In this document: positions 58,913 through 64,000 of the stretch, in pieces | Position numbering within the stretch: position 1 is the stretch's first letter | Layout: each line of letters begins with the position of its first letter | Origin: Reyranella aquatilis | GTDB lineage: Bacteria; Pseudomonadota; Alphaproteobacteria; Reyranellales; Reyranellaceae | DNA length: 64,000 nt | Assembly (NCBI RefSeq): GCF_020880995.1 | Contig: NZ_JAJISD010000002.1 | Span: 372,001 to 436,000, forward strand | Direction: 5' to 3' | Made by a program: the position numbers and the translations under genes | Notes under the pieces: generated by a model | Database searches by the model: none | What the model was told of the DNA's origin: nothing | The model's input: only the letters and a program-made list of their open reading frames with translations

Positions 58913-59436
58913 GACAACAGCCTCAGTGAACGGAAGAAGCGCTCGGCCTCGGGCGCGCGCATCGCATCGGCCGGCGCGAGATATCCCAGCGATACGTAGC
59001 GGCTACCCTTCAGCAGGATGAGCTGGCGCAGTGCGTTGCCACCCGCGACCGGACCGGTCGATTCGACCGCGGGCGCTCCCTGCACCGTTTTCCAGTCGAT
59101 CTGGGCCCACTTGCCGCCGGCCAGGCGCTGCGCGCGATCGTCGAGCGCCGACTGCAGGTTGAGCTTGGGCTGGCGCACATCGACATCGGCGGGATAGAGC
59201 GCGCTCTGCGCCACGAACGACAGGCGCCGGTACTCCAGGCTGTAGGAATTGTAGACGAAGGGCGTGCCGCCGGGCGACGTGGTGTCGATCTTCTTGTAGA
59301 TCGGCGCCCCGGGCATTTCGACGAAGAACGACTTGTCAGCGCCCTCGACCGGAAACCACGAGGCCGATTGCGCCGCCGCCTCGGCTGCCAGCAAGGCCGC
59401 CGGCAGCGCGAGAAAGAACCGTCGCGAGCGCATCAT
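58909..59436 (-). CDS. Exported protein of unknown function
   Basis: 175 residues. The signal peptide MMRSRRFFLALPAALLAAEA is cleaved after AAAQ; it contains SRRFF, compatible with Tat export. The mature part begins SWFPVEGADKSFFVEMPGAP and has no conserved catalytic motif that I recognise; RLSFVAQSALYPADVDV, LILLKGSRYVSLGY and PEAERFFRSLRLL look like a small periplasmic beta-rich domain. It is coupled by 4-base overlaps to hyuB upstream and to the asparaginase downstream, so it may serve the same amide pathway. Confidence 0.75.
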   Translation of the reverse strand: MMRSRRFFLALPAALLAAEAAAQSASWFPVEGADKSFFVEMPGAPIYKKIDTTSPGGTPFVYNSYSLEYRRLSFVAQSALYPADVDVRQPKLNLQSALDDRAQRLAGGKWAQIDWKTVQGAPAVESTGPVAGGNALRQLILLKGSRYVSLGYLAPADAMRAPEAERFFRSLRLLS

Positions 59437-61130
59437 TCGGCAGCCCGGGTCGGGCCGAACTTCTCGCGCGCTTCCGCTTCGGTGTAGTAGCCGCGCACCA
59501 CGTCGCGGGCGATCGATTCGCGGCTCCGCTTCGCGGGATCGCCGAAGCCACCACCGCCCGGCGTGGAAACGCGCACGACGTCGCCGACGCCGATCTCGAT
59601 GTCCTGGTCCTTGGAGATGTGCGGTGGCCGATAGACCCGCCCGCCCTGGTCGATCTGGACGAGGTTGGTGCCGCCGTCGTGGCCGCCCAGCACGCCCTGT
59701 GGGCCGGTTCGGCCATGATCCATCACCATCGATACGCGCGCTTCGCCGCGCCGCAGCTTGATGGCGTAGTTGATACCGAAACCGCCGCGGAACTCGCCGG
59801 CGCCGCCCGAGCCCTCGCGCAGGGAGAACTCCTCGAACAGCACGGGATAGAACTGCTCCAGCACCTCGACCGGCGGCATCTTGGAGATGCCGATGGTCGA
59901 GCAGCCGTTGCTCAAGCCGTCGCCGCCCTGGAAGCCGCCGTAGCCGCCGCCGGTGAAGAGATACATGATGTAGTTGCGCTTGCGCTCCGGGTCGTAGCCG
60001 CCGACGCCGAGATTGCCCGACGTCCCGGCCGGCGCCGCGAACAGCAGGTCGGGGATCGCCTTGGTGAGGGCAGCGAACACCGCCTCGGCGACGCGCTGGC
60101 TCACCTCGGCGGCGCAGCCCGACACGGGCCGCGGATACTTCGCATACAGGAACGTGCCCTCGGGCTCGACGATGCGCAGGGGTTCGAAAGTGCCCGCATT
60201 GATCGGCACGTCGGGAAAGACGTGCTTCACCGCCAGGTAGATCGCCGACTTGGTGGTCGCGATCACGCTGTTCATCGGGCCGCGGCAGGGCGGGCTCGAG
60301 CCGCTCATGTCGAAGGTGAGCTCGTCGCCCTTCTTCGTGATCTTCATCTTGATCGTGAGCGGCTGATCGACGACGCCGTCGCTGTCGACCTGCGAGGAGC
60401 CCTCGTACACACCGTCAGGAATGTCGGCGATCTTGGCGCGCATCTGGCGCTCGGCGCGGTGGCGCATCTCGGCGATCGCGGCCCGCACCACGTCGGCGCC
60501 GTAGCGGTCGATCAGCTCGGTGAGCCGGGTCTCGCCGGTCGTGAGGGCTGCGGCCTGCGCCTTGATGTCACCGATGCGCTGATCGGCGATGCGGATGTTG
60601 GACATGATGATGGACAGGATCTCCTGGTCCATCTCGCCCTTCTTGAAGAACTTCACCGGCGGCAGGCGCAGGCCTTCCTGCTCGACCTCGGTGGCGCTGG
60701 CCGAGAAGCCGCCCGGCACCATGCCGCCGACGTCGGGCCAATGGCCGGTATTGGCGAGCCAGGCAAACAGCTCGCCCTTGTAGAAGAACGGCTTCACGAA
60801 GCGCACATCCATGAGATGCGTGCCGCCGAGGTAGGGATCGTTGACGATGAAGACGTCGCCCGGATCGACCTTGCCGGCATAGTGCGTCTTCACGCGCTCG
60901 ATCACGGCGCGGGTCGAAAACTGCATGGTGCCGACGAAAACCGGCAGACCAAGTTCGCCCTGGGCGATCAGGGAGCCGTCGACCGTGTCGTAGATGCCGT
61001 CGGAGCGGTCCATGCCCTCCGAGATCACCGGCGAGAAGGCGGCGCGCACGAAAGCCAGATCCATTTCGTTGCAGACCTGGATCAGGCCGTTCTGGATGAC
61101 TGTCAAAGTGACGGGATCGAGGTTCGACAT
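59433..61130 (-). CDS. hyuB: Hydantoinase B/oxoprolinase family protein
   Basis: 565 residues from the ATG at 61130. It shows the HyuB pattern: SPVISEGMDRSDGIYDTVDG, YAGKVDPGDVFIVNDPYLGG, DMSGSSPPCRGPMNS, EGSGGAGEFRGGFG, and a C-terminal GVGDVVRVSTPGGGGFGDP. HyuB normally needs the ATP-binding partner HyuA to open cyclic amides such as hydantoins or 5-oxoproline; no hyuA is visible in the window. It is the first gene of an operon with an exported protein and an asparaginase. Confidence 0.92.
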   Translation of the reverse strand: MSNLDPVTLTVIQNGLIQVCNEMDLAFVRAAFSPVISEGMDRSDGIYDTVDGSLIAQGELGLPVFVGTMQFSTRAVIERVKTHYAGKVDPGDVFIVNDPYLGGTHLMDVRFVKPFFYKGELFAWLANTGHWPDVGGMVPGGFSASATEVEQEGLRLPPVKFFKKGEMDQEILSIIMSNIRIADQRIGDIKAQAAALTTGETRLTELIDRYGADVVRAAIAEMRHRAERQMRAKIADIPDGVYEGSSQVDSDGVVDQPLTIKMKITKKGDELTFDMSGSSPPCRGPMNSVIATTKSAIYLAVKHVFPDVPINAGTFEPLRIVEPEGTFLYAKYPRPVSGCAAEVSQRVAEAVFAALTKAIPDLLFAAPAGTSGNLGVGGYDPERKRNYIMYLFTGGGYGGFQGGDGLSNGCSTIGISKMPPVEVLEQFYPVLFEEFSLREGSGGAGEFRGGFGINYAIKLRRGEARVSMVMDHGRTGPQGVLGGHDGGTNLVQIDQGGRVYRPPHISKDQDIEIGVGDVVRVSTPGGGGFGDPAKRSRESIARDVVRGYYTEAEAREKFGPTRAAE

Positions 61131-61209
61131 GACCGAATCACTAGCACAGCCCATGCCTTGCTGCGCTATGATGGCGTTCAAATCCCCCACTTTTCGAAGC
61201 GGAATAGCC

Positions 61210-63546
61210 ATGAACGCGCCTCTCGCCGCCGACAAACTCGATCTGATGAAATTCGGCGTCGGCCAGCCGGTGCCGCGCCAGGAGGACCCGACCCTGCTCA
61301 AGGGCCAGGGCCGCTACACCGACGACGTCAACCTGCCCGGCCAGGCCTATGCAGTGATGGTGCGCAGCCAGGTCGCGCATGGCCTGCTGAAGGGCATCGA
61401 CGCCGAGGAAGCGCGCAACATGCCGGGTGTGCTGGGCGTCTGGACCGGCGCCGACCTCAACGCCGCCGGATACGGCGCGCTGAAGACCGTGATGATGGTG
61501 CCCAACCGCGACGGCTCGCAGATGAAGACGCCGACGCGCTATTCGCTCGCCACCGACAAGGTGCGCTTCGTCGGCGATCCCGTGGCCTTCGTCGTCGCCG
61601 AGACCCAGGCACAGGCGCGCGATGCCGCCGAGGCCGTGGTCCTCGACATCGAACCCCTGCCTGCCGTCACGGAGGCGCGCGCCGCCACCCAGCCCGGCGC
61701 GCCGATCGTGTTCGACGACGTGCCGGACAATGTCTGTGCGGACTTCCAGTTCGGCGACAGCGCGAAGGTGGCGGACGCCTTCGCCAAGGCCGCGCATGTG
61801 ACGAAGCTGCACCTCGTCAGCAACCGCATCGTCGTCTGCGCGATGGAGCCGCGCACCGCGATCGGCCACTACGACAAGGAAACCGACCGCTCGACCCTCT
61901 ATGCCGGCTGCCAGGGCGTGTTCGGCCTCAAGAACCAGATGGCCGCGCTGCTGGGGATCAAGCCGGCGCAGATGCGCGTCGTCACCGGCAATGTCGGCGG
62001 CTCGTTCGGGATGAAGGGCTCGCCGTATCCCGAATATGCCGGCCTCTTCCATGCCTCGAAGATCCTCGGCCGCCCGGTCAAATGGACCGACGACCGCTCG
62101 GGCAGCTTCCTCAGCGACCAGCATGGCCGCGACCACGATTTCGACGCCGAACTGGCGCTCGACAAGGACGGCACCTTCCTCGCCGTGCGCCTCAAGGGCT
62201 ACGCCAATCTCGGCGCCTATCTCTCCAACGTCGGCGCGGCCATGGGCGCGCTCGGCGTCTCGCGCAATCTCGCCGCGGTCTATCGAACGCCGCTGATCGA
62301 GGTGCAGACCAAGGTGGCCTTCACCCACACCTCGCCGATCGGCGCCTATCGCGGCGCGGGCCGGCCTGAGGCCAACTACTTCATGGAGCGGCTGATCGCC
62401 ACCGCAGCCCGCGAGATGGGCCTCGACCAAACGGAGATCCGCCGGCGCAACCACATCAAGCCCGAGGAGATGCCCTACAAGACCGCCTCGGGCACGGTCT
62501 ACGACAGCGGCGAGTTCACGGTGCTGCTGGACAAGGCGCTGGAGCTGGCCGACGTCGCGGGCTTCGCGGCCCGCAAGGAAGAGAGCGCCAAGCGCGGCAA
62601 GCTGCGCGGGCTGGGCATCGGCGATTATCTCGAAGTGACGGCGCCGCCGACGAACGAGATGGGCGGCCTCCGCTTCGAAGAGAACGGCGACGTCACCATC
62701 ATCACCGGCACGCTCGACTACGGCCAGGGCCACTGGTCGGCGTTCGCGCAGGTGCTGACGACCAAGCTCGGCATCCCGTTCGAACGCATCAAGCTCAAGC
62801 AGGGCGACAGCGACCTGCTGATCGCGGGCGGCGGAACGGGCGGCTCGAAGTCGATCATGGCGTCGGGCGCGGCGATCGTGGAAGCCTCCGACAAGGTGAT
62901 CGAGAAGGGCAAGCAGATCGCGGGCGTGGCGCTCGAAGCCTCGGCCGCCGACATCGAGTTCAAGCTCGGCCGCTTCGAGATCGTCGGCACCGACCGCGGC
63001 ATCGGCATCATGGAACTGGCAGCCAAGCTGCGCGGTGGCCTGAAACTGCCCGAGGGCGTGCCCGACACGCTCGACGTCAGCCATGTCCACGAGGCCGCGC
63101 CCTCGGCCTTTCCCAACGGCGCGCATGTGGCAGAGGTCGAGATCGATCCCGACACCGGCACGGTGGAGGTCGTGAAGTACACGATGGTCGGCGACTTCGG
63201 CACGGTCATCAACCCCATGCTGGTCGAGGGCCAGAGCCATGGCGGCGTCGTGCAGGGCATCAGCCAGGCGATCTTCGAGCGCGTGGTCTACAGCGAGGAG
63301 GGCCAGCCGCTCACCGGCAGCTTCACCGACTACGCCATCCCGCGCGCGGGCGACGCGCCTTCCTTCAGAATCGACTATCACTCGGTGCCGGCGAAGACGA
63401 ACGTGCTCGGCGCCAAGGGCTGCGGCGAGGCCGGCTGCGCGGGCTCGCTGCCGTCGGTGATGAACGCAATCTCCGACGCGCTGGGCGGCAAGCACATCAA
63501 CATGCCGGCCACGCCCGAGCGCGTGTGGGAAGCGCTGAGATCCTAG
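61210..63546 (+). CDS. Xanthine dehydrogenase-family molybdenum-binding subunit
   Basis: 778 residues from the ATG at 61210. It has GQPVPRQEDPTLLKGQGRYT at the N-terminus, VTGNVGGSFGMKGSPYPEYA, GAYRGAGRPEANYFMERL, and the catalytic Glu near residue 740 in GAKGCGEAGCAG. It carries a form II type motif, not the AYRCSFR of true CO dehydrogenase. It would hydroxylate a heterocycle or aldehyde with Mo-cytosine dinucleotide. The FAD and 2Fe-2S subunit genes are not next to it. It is divergent from hyuB across 79 bases. Confidence 0.9.
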   Translation: MNAPLAADKLDLMKFGVGQPVPRQEDPTLLKGQGRYTDDVNLPGQAYAVMVRSQVAHGLLKGIDAEEARNMPGVLGVWTGADLNAAGYGALKTVMMVPNRDGSQMKTPTRYSLATDKVRFVGDPVAFVVAETQAQARDAAEAVVLDIEPLPAVTEARAATQPGAPIVFDDVPDNVCADFQFGDSAKVADAFAKAAHVTKLHLVSNRIVVCAMEPRTAIGHYDKETDRSTLYAGCQGVFGLKNQMAALLGIKPAQMRVVTGNVGGSFGMKGSPYPEYAGLFHASKILGRPVKWTDDRSGSFLSDQHGRDHDFDAELALDKDGTFLAVRLKGYANLGAYLSNVGAAMGALGVSRNLAAVYRTPLIEVQTKVAFTHTSPIGAYRGAGRPEANYFMERLIATAAREMGLDQTEIRRRNHIKPEEMPYKTASGTVYDSGEFTVLLDKALELADVAGFAARKEESAKRGKLRGLGIGDYLEVTAPPTNEMGGLRFEENGDVTIITGTLDYGQGHWSAFAQVLTTKLGIPFERIKLKQGDSDLLIAGGGTGGSKSIMASGAAIVEASDKVIEKGKQIAGVALEASAADIEFKLGRFEIVGTDRGIGIMELAAKLRGGLKLPEGVPDTLDVSHVHEAAPSAFPNGAHVAEVEIDPDTGTVEVVKYTMVGDFGTVINPMLVEGQSHGGVVQGISQAIFERVVYSEEGQPLTGSFTDYAIPRAGDAPSFRIDYHSVPAKTNVLGAKGCGEAGCAGSLPSVMNAISDALGGKHINMPATPERVWEALRS

Positions 63547-63565
63547 CGACGTTCAGGCCCGCCCC

Positions 63566-64000
63566 GTGACCTCCCCCCATCCCGATGTCGCCATCGTCGG
63601 CTGCGGACCGGTGGGGGCGATGCTCGGCAACCTGCTGGGCCAGGCCGGCCTCTCGGTCGACATCTACGACCGGGAGCGCGAGATCCACCCGCTGCCGCGC
63701 GCCGTGCACTTCGACGGCGAGGTCATGCGCATCTTCCAGTCGGCGGGCCTCGCCACCGCGGTCGCCGCCGCCTCCCGCCCCTCGTCGAAGGGGATGCACT
63801 TCGTCAACGCCGCCGGCGTCACGCTCATGGTTCGCCGCGGCCTCGAAGGACCGGGTCCGCAGGGCTGGGCGGGCAACTGGTATTTTCACCAGCCAGCCCT
63901 CGAGCAGATCCTGCGCTCGGGCCTCAGCCGATTTCCGAACGTGCGCGTTCATCTCGGCCGCGAGATCAGATGCACCGACGAGCTGACCGCCCGTTTCGTC
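63566..64000 (+). CDS. FAD-dependent monooxygenase (N-terminal fragment)
   Basis: 145 codons of an aromatic-ring hydroxylase-type flavoprotein that runs off the right edge. The dinucleotide motif DVAIVGCGPVGAMLGNLLGQ is near the start and LPRAVHFDGEVMRIF follows, as in MhpA or PheA/TfdB-type hydroxylases. The start is a GTG at 63566, 19 bases after the molybdenum subunit gene; no ATG is better placed. It probably continues the catabolic operon with the preceding gene. Confidence 0.82.
   Translation, partial: MTSPHPDVAIVGCGPVGAMLGNLLGQAGLSVDIYDREREIHPLPRAVHFDGEVMRIFQSAGLATAVAAASRPSSKGMHFVNAAGVTLMVRRGLEGPGPQGWAGNWYFHQPALEQILRSGLSRFPNVRVHLGREIRCTDELTARFV

Noticed and set aside
59619..62369. A 916-codon plus-strand frame across hyuB and the molybdenum hydroxylase
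   Set aside because: It has no domain signature and crosses two well supported genes in other frames.
61141..63495. A 784-codon minus-strand frame opposite the molybdenum hydroxylase gene
   Set aside because: Composition is that of an antisense shadow; the plus-strand frame has clear family motifs.
1..64000. Genomic island, prophage, toxin-antitoxin or secretion system
   Set aside because: No integrase, transposase, phage structural gene, tRNA-linked repeat or toxin pair was seen, and base composition looks uniform throughout.

Overview
The window is a gene-dense, GC-rich stretch of bacterial chromosome with no non-coding gap above 300 bases. I see no rRNA, tRNA, CRISPR array, insertion sequence, phage gene or plasmid function. 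Gene content points to a metabolically versatile alphaproteobacterium: orphan Bug/TctC-type periplasmic receptors, amidases, alpha/beta hydrolases, SDRs, acyl-CoA and aldehyde dehydrogenases, a DUF6356 protein, a Lrp regulator, and a cyanide-insensitive-type cytochrome bd oxidase with a DUF2474 subunit. A Reyranella-like member of the Rhodospirillales/Hyphomicrobiales fits, but this is an inference from gene content only.

Layout. 0-13 kb: solute uptake and small-molecule hydrolysis (a cut-off TctC gene divergent from a LysR gene, a sugar-type ABC importer lacking an ATPase, an alpha/beta hydrolase, three more TctC receptors, a metallo-beta-lactamase-fold hydrolase with a NIPSNAP protein, an amidase, two small membrane proteins, a secreted lectin-like protein). 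12.7-18.2 kb: an SDR, then a plus-strand set of serine hydrolase, TauD dioxygenase and MFS exporter, convergent with a GlxA-type regulator. 18-25 kb: two divergent regulator/enzyme pairs (GlxA-type with an isonitrile-hydratase-like DJ-1 protein; HxlR with a QorB-like NmrA protein), then a cupin, acyl-CoA dehydrogenase, NMT1-type receptor, YdcF and an HU protein. 25-31.5 kb: hotdog protein, AtzG-like peptide and amidase; aldehyde dehydrogenase; family 3 receptor and LLM flavoprotein. Two inverted-pair intergenic repeats lie at about 27.7 and 31.5 kb. 31.5-48.3 kb: an unrecognised 193-residue protein, a large FecR-DUF6600 protein, 2-hydroxyacid dehydrogenases, aldolase, oligopeptidase B-type peptidase, a catabolic-looking operon ending in an adenylate cyclase, TerC, MFS, aldo/keto reductase and Lrp. 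48-57.5 kb: DUF6356, hydrolase, HPF-like protein, a tightly overlapping hydrolase/M20/membrane/DsbA-like operon, a MliC-like lipoprotein and a mocR-cydA-cydB-DUF2474 operon. 57.5-64 kb: DUF983, a hyuB/exported protein/asparaginase operon, a lone molybdenum hydroxylase large subunit, and the start of an FAD monooxygenase.

Functionally the window reads as uptake of organic acids, amino acids and sugars linked to amide, ester and acyl-CoA degradation, with many small divergent regulator/target pairs. No strong candidate for a wholly new multi-gene system stood out. The more interesting items are regulatory: a perfect 9+9 bp inverted repeat between the two DJ-1 genes, a palindrome overlapping an HxlR promoter, TGTATGG repeats at a mocR heading a cyd operon, and two hairpins touching translation starts. 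The FecR-DUF6600 protein with a 350-residue disordered tail and the cyclase inside a catabolic operon are also notable.
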